Assembly: GCA_013792075.1 (NCBI GenBank)
Contig: VMSR01000034.1
Span: 1-34,554 of the forward strand
Direction of reading: 5' to 3'
DNA: 34,554 nucleotides
From: Desulfobacula sp.
GTDB taxonomy: Bacteria > Desulfobacterota > Desulfobacteria > Desulfobacterales > Desulfobacteraceae
Shown: positions 24,282 through 34,554 of the stretch, piece by piece
Position numbering within the stretch: position 1 is the stretch's first letter
Layout: the number at the start of each line of letters is the position of its first letter
The notes under the pieces: model-generated
What the model was told of the DNA's origin: nothing
Database searches by the model: none
What the model saw: the letters and a program-made list of their open reading frames with translations, nothing else
Made by a program: the position numbers and the translations under genes

Positions 24282-26315
24282 TTGAATCAAGCGAACAATA
24301 ACCAGACACCTATTGAAACGAATGGGACTCTATTTATGGCTAAAGTAATTTTCGGCGCATGGGATGGTAAGGTCATCGACAATCGAAACAGACAAATATT
24401 TGAAATCGAGGAACACCCAGAATTCAACGACTTTGATGAATTTAATACGGGAAACCCCATCAAGGCTTTTTTCGGGGGACACGGATTTTTTATCTTTGAA
24501 AAAAAGGTGAATCTTTTAGATGCCCTGCTTCATTATATGGAACGGGTGGCCAGAGAATCCTGCGGTAAATGCACCCCTTGCAGGGTCGGTACCCAGATCA
24601 TTAAACGCAAACTTGAAGACCTGGTAAACCGGAAAGGCAGTCCCAAAGACCTGGATGAAATTGAAATCATCGCAGAACAGATAAAAAGCACCTCCCTGTG
24701 CGGGCTGGGACAAACGGCAACCGTAGCCCTCCTTGGGATGTTCCAATTCTTCAGGGAGGCAATCCTGTCAGAACTTTCAACCCCCATCCCCCTGAGGCAA
24801 CCCTGTGAAACCTATGTGTCGGCACCTTGTATAGAGGCCTGCCCTTCAAAGGTGGATGTTCCCAAGTACATTGACTACATCAAGGACGGTAAGTTTACCC
24901 ACTCTCTGGGGGTAATTTTACAAAAATATCCCATGGCCGCCACCTGCGGCCGGGTATGTGTGAGGTTTTGTGAGATGGCCTGCCGGCGCACCCAGGTGGA
25001 CGAAGCTGTCGGGATAAAGGTACTTAAGCGATTTGTGGCTGACCATGAGCAAGGGGTGATCAATGAATGGTTTTCAGCCTATGCCCCCGAAGACCCAAAG
25101 GATCCGCATCTGCAAGTAGCCGTTGTGGGTACCGGGCCGGCCGGCATCGCCGCGGCCTATCATTTGCTGCTCAAGGGATATCCGGTCGATATATTTGAGG
25201 CCAAGTCCATTCCGGGCGGCATGGCGGCCACGGGTATCCCCGAATATCGGCTTCCAAAAGCGGTGCTTGCCAAAGAGGTTTCCATCATCGAAACCTTGGG
25301 GGGCCGGATTTTTTACAATCAGAAAATGGGCCGGGACTTCACCCTTAATGATCTTGTGGAAAGAGGATACGCCTCTGTATTCCTGGGTATCGGGACCCAT
25401 AAGGGCAAAACGATGCAGGTGGCCTATGAAGACCCTGAAATACAAGGCTATGACTTTGGGGTGGATTTTCTGCTTCGCATCAACCACGACTATATTGACC
25501 GGGGTATTCCCATGGAACTTGGTGAAACAATGGTGGTGGTGGGAGGGGGAAACGTGGCCATGGACTGTGCCAGATCAGCCCTGCGAATGAACGTCAAACA
25601 AGTTCATTTGATCTATCGAAGGAGTGAGAAGGAAATGCCCGCCGACCATGAAGAGATTGAAGCAGCCAAAAAAGAAGGCGTTATCTTTCATTTCCTGACC
25701 AACCCCACCAAGATCCTGGTGAAGGATGGCAGGATACGGGGGATTGAACTCATAAAAATGGCGTTGGGAAATCCGGATGAGAGCGGAAGGAGCAGCGTGG
25801 TTCCTGTTGCCGAAAGTGAATTTACCATCGATACCGACCATATCATCCCGGCCATCGGCCAGCAGGTCGAGCTTGGGTTTGTAACGCCAAAAGACGGGGT
25901 TGAACTCAACACCTGGGGAACCATTCGGGTGAACCCGGCTTCGTTAATTACCACCCGGAAAGGGGTGTTTGCAGGCGGCGACTGTGTCAGCGGGCCGGCC
26001 ACCCTGGTCCAGGCCATGGCCCAGGGAGAAAAAGCGGCCAGAAGTATTGACGACTACCTGACCCTGGGCCGCATCCGGTTTCAACCCAAAGAAAGGATGT
26101 CCCAGCTGGTGGCTGATCTTCAGCCCATGATCGCAAAGGGCATTAATATCCCCGTAAAACATGAATACCGGGTGAAGATAAAGGAGCTTGATCCCCTGAT
26201 CCGAAAAAAGATTTTTGAAGAGGTTGAAAAACCCATTTCCGTTGACCAGGCATATACCGAAGCCCAGCGTTGCATGCGGTGTTACCGTGTCTATTCTGCC
26301 ATTACTGAACACTAG
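24282..26315 (+). CDS. Fusion of NuoF-type 4Fe-4S domain with GltD-like FAD/NAD(P) oxidoreductase (hydrogenase partner subunit)
   Basis: In this 677-residue protein, residues about 70-170 match the C-terminal 4Fe-4S domain of NuoF/HydB (C94-G-K-C97-T-P-C100 and C140 in LCGLG). Residues about 180-275 are the GltD-type Cys-rich N-domain (two 4Fe-4S clusters expected). The rest is the GltD/NfnB-like flavoprotein: FAD motif G283-T-G-P-A-G288 and second dinucleotide motif G421-G-G-N424. Cys-x-x-Cys (RCMRCY) lies near the C terminus. The FMN/NADH domain of true NuoF is missing. It probably passes electrons between NAD(P)H and the [FeFe] hydrogenase encoded 23 bp downstream. The start is TTG 24282 (AGGA 3 nt upstream) or possibly ATG 24336. 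Confidence 0.88.
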   Translation: MNQANNNQTPIETNGTLFMAKVIFGAWDGKVIDNRNRQIFEIEEHPEFNDFDEFNTGNPIKAFFGGHGFFIFEKKVNLLDALLHYMERVARESCGKCTPCRVGTQIIKRKLEDLVNRKGSPKDLDEIEIIAEQIKSTSLCGLGQTATVALLGMFQFFREAILSELSTPIPLRQPCETYVSAPCIEACPSKVDVPKYIDYIKDGKFTHSLGVILQKYPMAATCGRVCVRFCEMACRRTQVDEAVGIKVLKRFVADHEQGVINEWFSAYAPEDPKDPHLQVAVVGTGPAGIAAAYHLLLKGYPVDIFEAKSIPGGMAATGIPEYRLPKAVLAKEVSIIETLGGRIFYNQKMGRDFTLNDLVERGYASVFLGIGTHKGKTMQVAYEDPEIQGYDFGVDFLLRINHDYIDRGIPMELGETMVVVGGGNVAMDCARSALRMNVKQVHLIYRRSEKEMPADHEEIEAAKKEGVIFHFLTNPTKILVKDGRIRGIELIKMALGNPDESGRSSVVPVAESEFTIDTDHIIPAIGQQVELGFVTPKDGVELNTWGTIRVNPASLITTRKGVFAGGDCVSGPATLVQAMAQGEKAARSIDDYLTLGRIRFQPKERMSQLVADLQPMIAKGINIPVKHEYRVKIKELDPLIRKKIFEEVEKPISVDQAYTEAQRCMRCYRVYSAITEH

Positions 26316-26338
26316 GAAACCATAGGGAGGCTCTGATA

Positions 26339-28138
26339 ATGATAGGAAGTATAAATGGCAAACAGGTCGAATTCAATAAAAACCAGGTCGTACTCACGGT
26401 TGCAAAGGCAAACAACCACTTCATTCCCACTTTGTGCGAAATGGCGGACCTGAATCATACCCCCGGCACCTGCAGGGTTTGCCTGGTCGATATACAGAAG
26501 AAAAACGATTCCCAACATCGTATCGTCACCGCCTGCACCACCCCCATGGAAGAGGGCATGAGCGTCCTGACCAGGACACCGAAAGTCCGGCAGATGCAAC
26601 GGCTCCAGGTGGAACTGCTCATTGCCGACCATAACCAGGACTGTGCCGCCTGCATCCGTCACGGAAACTGTGAACTTCAGGATGTGGCCCAGTTTGTGGG
26701 ACTGAAACAAACCCGTTATACCTACCCCCAGTTTTACCAGCGACGCAGCAGAGATGATTCGTCTCCGGCTGTTGTGCGGGATATGAGCAAGTGCATTCGC
26801 TGTTTTCGCTGTGTTGCGGTGTGCCGGGACATTCAGGGAATCGATGCACTGGTTATCACGGAAAAAGGGCTTGAAACAGAAATCAGTGTAAGGGATCATC
26901 TGCCCCTGAACCAATCGGACTGTGTTTCATGCGGCCAATGTATCCTGGTCTGTCCGGTGGGAGCCCTGGCCGAGAAAAATGACATTGAAGCAGCCCTGGA
27001 CCTGCTTTTCGATCCCGAGCTTGTCACGGTGGTGCAGTTTGCCCCGGCGATAAGAACGGCCATTGGTGAGGAATTCAACATGACAAAGGGTGAAAATCTT
27101 GAAGGAAAGATCATCACTGCACTCAAACAGCTTGGGGCCGATGTGGTTCTGGATACCAATTTCACCGCAGATCTGGTGATTATGGAAGAGGGGACCGAAT
27201 TATTGGAGCGCATTAAAAACAAGGGGGTTCTTCCCATGTTTACCTCCTGCTGCCCCGGATGGGTGAACTTTGTCGAGAAAAATTATCCGGATATGCGTGA
27301 GCATATTTCCACAACCCGCTCGCCCCAGCAAGCCCTTGGATCAATGGCCAAAACCTACCTGGCCCAAAAGATGGGTCTTGATCCCAGCCGCATCCGGGTG
27401 ATCTCCATCATGCCATGCACGGCCAAAAAAGGAGAAGCAAACCGCCCGGAATTTAAAACAAAGGGCTTTCTGGACGTGGATGTTGTCCTCACCACCCGGG
27501 AACTTGCACGATTGTTGAAACGGGAGGGAATGGACCTTGCTGATCTGCCAGATTCCGGCTTTGACAGCCCATGGATGTCTGACTACTCAGGTGCTGCCGT
27601 GATCTTTGGAAACACGGGCGGTGTCATGGAAGCGGCCGTCAGAACCGTTTATAAAGTTGCGACCGGAAAAGAACTGGCAACGGTAGAATACACCGACCTG
27701 AGAGGGGAGGAAAACTTTCGGGAGGCAGTGGTTGATCTGGGCCCGGATCTGGGTTCCAGAAAGCTGGCAGTTGTGCACACCCTTAAAGCGGCCCGCAGGC
27801 TGCTGGAATCAATAAAAACCGATGGGAATACCTATGACTTTGTGGAGGTAATGGCCTGTCCGGGAGGATGTGCCGGAGGCGGCGGTCAGCCAAGAAGCAA
27901 ACACAGCTACCAGGGCACCTGGCAGGAGCGGAAAAAAGGCCTGTACACCATTGATCAGCATCGCCCCATTCGCCAGTCACACAATAATCCAATGATTACA
28001 GTTCTTTATGAAGATTTTTTGGGCGCCCCCATGGGAGAAACCAGCCACCATCTTCTCCATACAACATACAGGGACAGGCGGCACACCATTAAACACACCA
28101 TGGATGAAATATGGAAAGAGATCGAACAGAGAACCTGA
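26339..28138 (+). CDS. hydA: [FeFe] hydrogenase, multi-cluster catalytic subunit
   Basis: The 599-residue enzyme interconverts protons and H2. The N terminus holds a 2Fe-2S cluster (C33, C45, C48, C66), then the His-Cys3 4Fe-4S site (H98, C102, C105, C111) and a two-4Fe-4S ferredoxin domain (C152/155/158/162 and C195/198/201/205). The H-cluster motifs are complete: L1 TSCCPGW with C304 (proton relay) and C305, L2 MPCTAKKGE with C360, and L3 with C507 and C511 in MACPGGCAGGGGQP. A small-subunit-like tail (HHLLHTTYRDR) is fused at the C terminus. No signal peptide is present, so it is cytoplasmic. It is co-transcribed with the flavoprotein upstream and the maturases downstream. Confidence 0.96.
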   Translation: MIGSINGKQVEFNKNQVVLTVAKANNHFIPTLCEMADLNHTPGTCRVCLVDIQKKNDSQHRIVTACTTPMEEGMSVLTRTPKVRQMQRLQVELLIADHNQDCAACIRHGNCELQDVAQFVGLKQTRYTYPQFYQRRSRDDSSPAVVRDMSKCIRCFRCVAVCRDIQGIDALVITEKGLETEISVRDHLPLNQSDCVSCGQCILVCPVGALAEKNDIEAALDLLFDPELVTVVQFAPAIRTAIGEEFNMTKGENLEGKIITALKQLGADVVLDTNFTADLVIMEEGTELLERIKNKGVLPMFTSCCPGWVNFVEKNYPDMREHISTTRSPQQALGSMAKTYLAQKMGLDPSRIRVISIMPCTAKKGEANRPEFKTKGFLDVDVVLTTRELARLLKREGMDLADLPDSGFDSPWMSDYSGAAVIFGNTGGVMEAAVRTVYKVATGKELATVEYTDLRGEENFREAVVDLGPDLGSRKLAVVHTLKAARRLLESIKTDGNTYDFVEVMACPGGCAGGGGQPRSKHSYQGTWQERKKGLYTIDQHRPIRQSHNNPMITVLYEDFLGAPMGETSHHLLHTTYRDRRHTIKHTMDEIWKEIEQRT

Positions 28139-28157
28139 TCTTGATTTAACCTTAAAT

Positions 28158-28182
28158 ACCCGGATCTATATCCGATCCGGGT
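28158..28182 (+). other. Hairpin between hydA and hydG
   Basis: acccggat (28158-28165) pairs perfectly with atccgggt (28175-28182) around a 9-nt loop; no T-run follows. It sits in the only sizeable gap inside the operon (64 bp). It could be an mRNA-stability or partial-attenuation element that lets structural genes be expressed above maturases. Confidence 0.5.
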
Positions 28183-28202
28183 TTAAATAAAAGGAAGGGT
28201 AA

Positions 28203-29603
28203 ATGGCAAAGCTGCCTTTAGAAGAATACCGGACATTTATCGATTGTGAGGCGTTAAAAAAACTGGCATCCCGACCGGAAGCCGGGGAAGAAAAAATCAG
28301 TGAGGTTCTGTCCCGGGCGGCAGCACTCAACGGTCTGAATGTTGAGGATGCGGCCGCATTGCTGTCGGTCCGAAAACCCGATCAGATCCAACGGATTATG
28401 GACGCGGCGGAACAGGCAAAACAAACGATTTACGGCAAGCGTCTGGTCATGTTTGCCCCCCTGTACACCAGTAATTATTGCATCAATAACTGCCTTTATT
28501 GCGGGTTCAGGAAGGATAACAAAAAACTAAAAAGACGAAAATTAACCCTACAAGAAATTATAGCCGAGACAAGGGCTCTCTTGAAAGAGGGGCATAAGCG
28601 CCTTCTGGTGCTCAATGGGGAAACCTGTGACAATGACCTTGAAGACTTAAAGCAGGCCTTGGATGCCATTTACAAGGTAAGGGAAAACGGCCAGGGCATC
28701 CGCCGGGTGAATGTAGAGATCGCACCTTTGACGGTCGACCAGTTCCGGGAGTTGAAAACCTGTAACATCGGCACCTATATCTGCTTTCAGGAAACCTATG
28801 ACCCGCATCTTTATGGTAGATATCACCCCAGCGGCCCAAAATCAGATTACACGAACCGTTTGTTTGTCATGCACCGGGCCATGGAAGGCGGAATAAACGA
28901 TGTCGGTATAGGCGCCCTTTTCGGCCTGGCAGATCATCGGTTTGAGACCCTGGCTCTTCTCAAACATGCAGAAGAACTGGAACACTTGTTTCATTGCGGC
29001 CCCCATACGGTCAGTGTGCCCAGAATTGAACCGGCCCAGGGCGCCCCTTTGGCAGAAAAGGTTCCGTTCCCGGTGGATGACAATGCCTTTCGCACCATTA
29101 TTGCGGTCATCCGGTTGTGCCTTCCCTACACCGGCATCATCCTTTCCACCCGGGAGACAGCTGAACTCAGGCACGAATTGTTCCGGTACGGGGTCAGCCA
29201 GGTGTCCGCCGGGTCCAGGACCGCCATAGGCGGATATACCCAGGCCAAGACAGAGGAGGGTCAGTTTTCTTTGGGAGATTTGCGGTCCATGGAAACGGTC
29301 ATCAATGATATGGTGGACATGGGATTCATTCCTTCCTTTTGCACGGGCTGTTACCGCCGGGGGCGGGTGGGCAAGGATTTCATGGATCTTGCCAAACCTG
29401 GATTGATCAAATCCTATTGCCATCCCAACGGGGTGGTCTCCTTTGCCGAATATTTGACGGATTTTGCATCGCCCCAAACCCGGGAAAATGGATTTTCTCT
29501 GATTGAACGATTGGTGGCACAAGAGGAAAATCTTGCCATTCAATCCGGCATACAGAACTCTTTAGACCGGATTGCCTCAGGCGAACGGGATATTTATCTA
29601 TAG
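28203..29603 (+). CDS. hydG: [FeFe] hydrogenase maturase HydG (radical SAM tyrosine lyase)
   Basis: The 466-residue HydG cleaves tyrosine to give the CO and CN- ligands of the H-cluster, delivered as an Fe(CO)2CN unit. The radical-SAM cluster motif is C93-x3-C97-x2-C100 (CINNCLYC). The C-terminal auxiliary cluster has C380-x2-C383-x22-C406 with CTGCYRRGRVGKDFM, which separates HydG from ThiH. AAGGAAGG lies 4 nt before the ATG. It is the first of three maturase genes in a row. Confidence 0.96.
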   Translation: MAKLPLEEYRTFIDCEALKKLASRPEAGEEKISEVLSRAAALNGLNVEDAAALLSVRKPDQIQRIMDAAEQAKQTIYGKRLVMFAPLYTSNYCINNCLYCGFRKDNKKLKRRKLTLQEIIAETRALLKEGHKRLLVLNGETCDNDLEDLKQALDAIYKVRENGQGIRRVNVEIAPLTVDQFRELKTCNIGTYICFQETYDPHLYGRYHPSGPKSDYTNRLFVMHRAMEGGINDVGIGALFGLADHRFETLALLKHAEELEHLFHCGPHTVSVPRIEPAQGAPLAEKVPFPVDDNAFRTIIAVIRLCLPYTGIILSTRETAELRHELFRYGVSQVSAGSRTAIGGYTQAKTEEGQFSLGDLRSMETVINDMVDMGFIPSFCTGCYRRGRVGKDFMDLAKPGLIKSYCHPNGVVSFAEYLTDFASPQTRENGFSLIERLVAQEENLAIQSGIQNSLDRIASGERDIYL

Positions 29604-29624
29604 ACACTGGAAAGGATGATGTTA

Positions 29625-30689
29625 ATGGGGACCGGAAAGGATGAAAAAAACGCAACCCAGGTGGTCCCGCTTTCTCCAGACCAGATTATGGATCTTTTTT
29701 ACCATGCCTCTACCCGGGAATTGATGGACATGGGAAATCTTGCTTGTTGCCAGGTGCATGGCAGGGATATTCTATTAAGGGGATTGATAGAATTCACCAA
29801 TGTCTGCACCAATGACTGCCTCTATTGCGGTATCCGGAACAGCAACCACAAGGCAAACCGATATCGCATGGAAGCGTCCATGATCCTTAAAGCCTTACAA
29901 ACAGGGTATGACCGGGGAATTCGAACCTTTGTTCTCCAGGGAGGAGAAGATCCGGTTTACACAATCGATAGAATCTGCGGACTCGTAAGACAGATAAAAG
30001 ACCTGGGAAAAAAGGATGCGGCCGTCACCCTAAGTTGCGGAATTCGAAGCCGGGAAGCCTATTTTAAGCTGGCACAAGCCGGTGCAGACCGCTATCTTTT
30101 ACGGTTTGAAACAGCAGATCCCAAGCTTCATTTTTTATTGCGAAACATTGGCCTGAACGACCGGCTCAAGGCCTTGGAAGATATCCGGGCCGCAGGATTC
30201 CAGGTCGGCAGCGGGTATATGGTGGGATTGCCCGGTGAGACCCGGGAAACCCGGTTGGAAAATATTCTGCTTTGCCAGCGCCTGGAACTGGATATGGTCG
30301 GTCTGGGACCTTTTATCCCCCATCCGGACACCCCGTTGAAACACTCTTTTCAACATCCGTTGGAACACACCCTCCGGAGCGTTGCCCTGGTCCGCCTGGC
30401 GCTTCCCAAAGCCCATATTCCGGCGACAACCGCAGCCGGCAGTCTTATGCCCGACGGACGCGAGCAGATGATTGCCGCCGGTGCCAATGTGCTGATGCCC
30501 AACCTGACCCAGGACAAATTTAAACAAAAGTATCTATTGTATCCTGGCAAAATCTGTCTGAATGAAAAGGGCATTCAGGATATTGAAAGCCTGAACCAAC
30601 GGATAAGACCCTTGAACCGAAACTTAAGTTTTGCAAGGGGCGATGCCCTCTATCACCTGACAAATATGGATACAGGAGAACCCAAATGA
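29625..30689 (+). CDS. hydE: [FeFe] hydrogenase maturase HydE (radical SAM)
   Basis: HydE is a radical-SAM enzyme that acts after HydG in making the diiron precursor with its dithiomethylamine bridge. The cluster motif is CTNDCLYC (C-x3-C-x2-C), followed by FVLQGGEDP and the TIM-barrel motifs FETADP, GYMVGLPGET and LGPFIPHPDTP. Three nearby ATG codons exist (29616, 29619, 29625); 29625 (354 aa) has AAGGA at the best spacing. Its stop overlaps the hydF start (ATGA), so translation is coupled. Confidence 0.95.
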   Translation: MGTGKDEKNATQVVPLSPDQIMDLFYHASTRELMDMGNLACCQVHGRDILLRGLIEFTNVCTNDCLYCGIRNSNHKANRYRMEASMILKALQTGYDRGIRTFVLQGGEDPVYTIDRICGLVRQIKDLGKKDAAVTLSCGIRSREAYFKLAQAGADRYLLRFETADPKLHFLLRNIGLNDRLKALEDIRAAGFQVGSGYMVGLPGETRETRLENILLCQRLELDMVGLGPFIPHPDTPLKHSFQHPLEHTLRSVALVRLALPKAHIPATTAAGSLMPDGREQMIAAGANVLMPNLTQDKFKQKYLLYPGKICLNEKGIQDIESLNQRIRPLNRNLSFARGDALYHLTNMDTGEPK

Positions 30690-31897
30690 CCTCCACCCCC
30701 CTGGCAGAATTAACCACCATTGTGATTGCAGGCATCCGGAACGCCGGAAAATCCTCACTCATGAACAATCTTTTTAAAAAAAATGTGGCCATTGTCTCTG
30801 ATATCCCCGGAACCACCACCGACCCTGTGACCCGAAAAATAGAACTGGGAAAATTGGGAATGTGCGCGGTCACGGACACAGCCGGCCTGGACGATACAGG
30901 TGTATTGGGAGATCTGAGGGTCCAAAAATCAAAAGAAAGGCTGATCGCAGCCGATTTGCTCCTTTTTGCTTCTCCTGTCAACCTGGCCCCCCTTCCCCAG
31001 GAACAGGCATTTTTAGGCTGGCTTAAAGCCCGGAAGATTCCCTGGATCGGTGTTGCCACCTTTTCAGATCAATTGCCCCATCCTGACAAGACAGGATTTT
31101 TCCCAGGTAACCTGTTTATCTCCCAGGATAATTTTAATCCGGAAAGCGCCCTGAAGCTGGTTGAAAGGATGGAGCAGCTTCACCAGAAAATCAACAGGGA
31201 AATCACCCCGGTAGAAGGCCTGGTAAAGGAACAGGATCTGGTCTTGCTGGTCACGCCCATTGATTTGTCGGCTCCGGCAGGAAGGCTGATCCTTCCCCAG
31301 GTGGAGACGATTCGGGACCTGTTGGACCGGGATTGTGCTGCCCTTATTGTTAAAGAAAGAGAATTGTCTTATTTTTACAAAGCCTTAACAATCCGTCCAT
31401 CCCTTGTGATTACAGACAGTCAGGCATTTCATAAGGTGGCGGCAGACTTGCCCGAAGACCAGGCCCTTACCTCTTTTTCTCTTTTGTTCGCAAGGAAAAA
31501 AGGAGACCCTGCCTATTTTATTAAAAGCCTTAAGGCCTTGAAAAATTTTCCGGAAACCGGGCGGGTTCTGGTCATGGAAGCCTGCTCCCACCATTGTCAG
31601 GCCGAAGATCTGGGCCGGGTGAAAATACCGAGGCTTTTTCGTCAGATGGTGGGGTCCCGGGTGGAATTTGTCCACAGCCGCCAGGCGCCAGAACACCCCA
31701 AAGAGTGGGATTTAATCATTCACTGCGGGGGATGCATGCTCACACAAAAAGCCATGGAGGCAAGGCTTGCCGTTTTTCGGGAAAACCGGGTTCCCGTTCT
31801 CAACTATGGTCTTTTTCTGGCCTGGGCCCATGGGCTGCTGCCCAGGGCCCTGGAGCCTTTTTTCGGTCTTGCTGACCTCTACACCCGGTCAGGGTAA
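30686..31897 (+). CDS. hydF: [FeFe] hydrogenase maturation GTPase HydF
   Basis: The 403-residue HydF is the GTPase scaffold on which the 2Fe subcluster is finished and handed to apo-HydA. The N-terminal GTPase has the P-loop G16-I-R-N-A-G-K22-S23, the switch PGTTTDPV and DTAGLDDTG. The C-terminal cluster-binding domain carries CSHHC (300-304) and H346-C347-G-G-C350, the expected HxnHCxxC ligands. It is the last gene of the operon and ends only 5 bp from the convergent gyrB stop. Confidence 0.95.
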   Translation: MTSTPLAELTTIVIAGIRNAGKSSLMNNLFKKNVAIVSDIPGTTTDPVTRKIELGKLGMCAVTDTAGLDDTGVLGDLRVQKSKERLIAADLLLFASPVNLAPLPQEQAFLGWLKARKIPWIGVATFSDQLPHPDKTGFFPGNLFISQDNFNPESALKLVERMEQLHQKINREITPVEGLVKEQDLVLLVTPIDLSAPAGRLILPQVETIRDLLDRDCAALIVKERELSYFYKALTIRPSLVITDSQAFHKVAADLPEDQALTSFSLLFARKKGDPAYFIKSLKALKNFPETGRVLVMEACSHHCQAEDLGRVKIPRLFRQMVGSRVEFVHSRQAPEHPKEWDLIIHCGGCMLTQKAMEARLAVFRENRVPVLNYGLFLAWAHGLLPRALEPFFGLADLYTRSG

Positions 31898-31902
31898 TTA
31901 AA

Positions 31903-34554
<2,652 letters not shown>

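Overview
The window looks like chromosomal DNA of a strictly anaerobic, Gram-negative bacterium, most likely a sulfate-reducing Desulfobacterota of the Desulfobacteraceae type. This is an inference from gene content: an [FeFe] hydrogenase with its full maturation set, the anaerobic cobalamin genes cbiC, cbiA and cbiD, a long-form phosphate acetyltransferase, a heme-binding diguanylate cyclase and a Tat system. A dnaN-gyrB pair at the right edge suggests that end lies near the replication origin.

Layout. Positions 1-1160 hold no confidently recognised complete gene. They contain a GC-rich partial minus-strand reading frame at the edge, a roughly 210-bp imperfect palindrome, and a near-consensus sigma70 promoter with no obvious gene behind it. 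A small membrane protein (1163-1348), tatC, a DASS/SLC13-type anion transporter and a receiver-only response regulator follow on the plus strand. A hairpin terminator and a good sigma70 promoter then separate off a heme-c/GGDEF protein and a znuA-znuC-znuB metal importer. Next is a five-gene unit in the order of E. coli cecR and ybhGFSR: a TetR regulator with a palindromic operator in front, a membrane fusion protein, a double ATPase and two ABC-2 permeases.

From 14.8 to 19.6 kb the minus strand carries an overlapping operon, cbiC-cbiA-cbiD-diguanylate cyclase-trmO. An alaC-like aminotransferase diverges from it. A cytidylate-kinase-like protein and pta follow on the minus strand. A roughly 400-bp divergent intergenic region between pta and the hydrogenase operon carries a sigma54-type promoter facing the hydrogenase and structured, terminator-like elements facing pta.

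The hydrogenase operon (24.28-31.90 kb) is the most distinctive part. Its first gene fuses a NuoF-type 4Fe-4S domain to a GltD-like flavin/NAD(P) oxidoreductase. Next come a multi-cluster [FeFe] hydrogenase and hydG, hydE and hydF. One transcript could therefore supply a two-subunit NAD(P)-linked hydrogenase and the enzymes that build its H-cluster. No NuoE-like or FMN-binding NuoF subunit is present. The operon runs head-on into gyrB with only 5 bp between stop codons, and gyrB is coupled to dnaN by an ATGA overlap.
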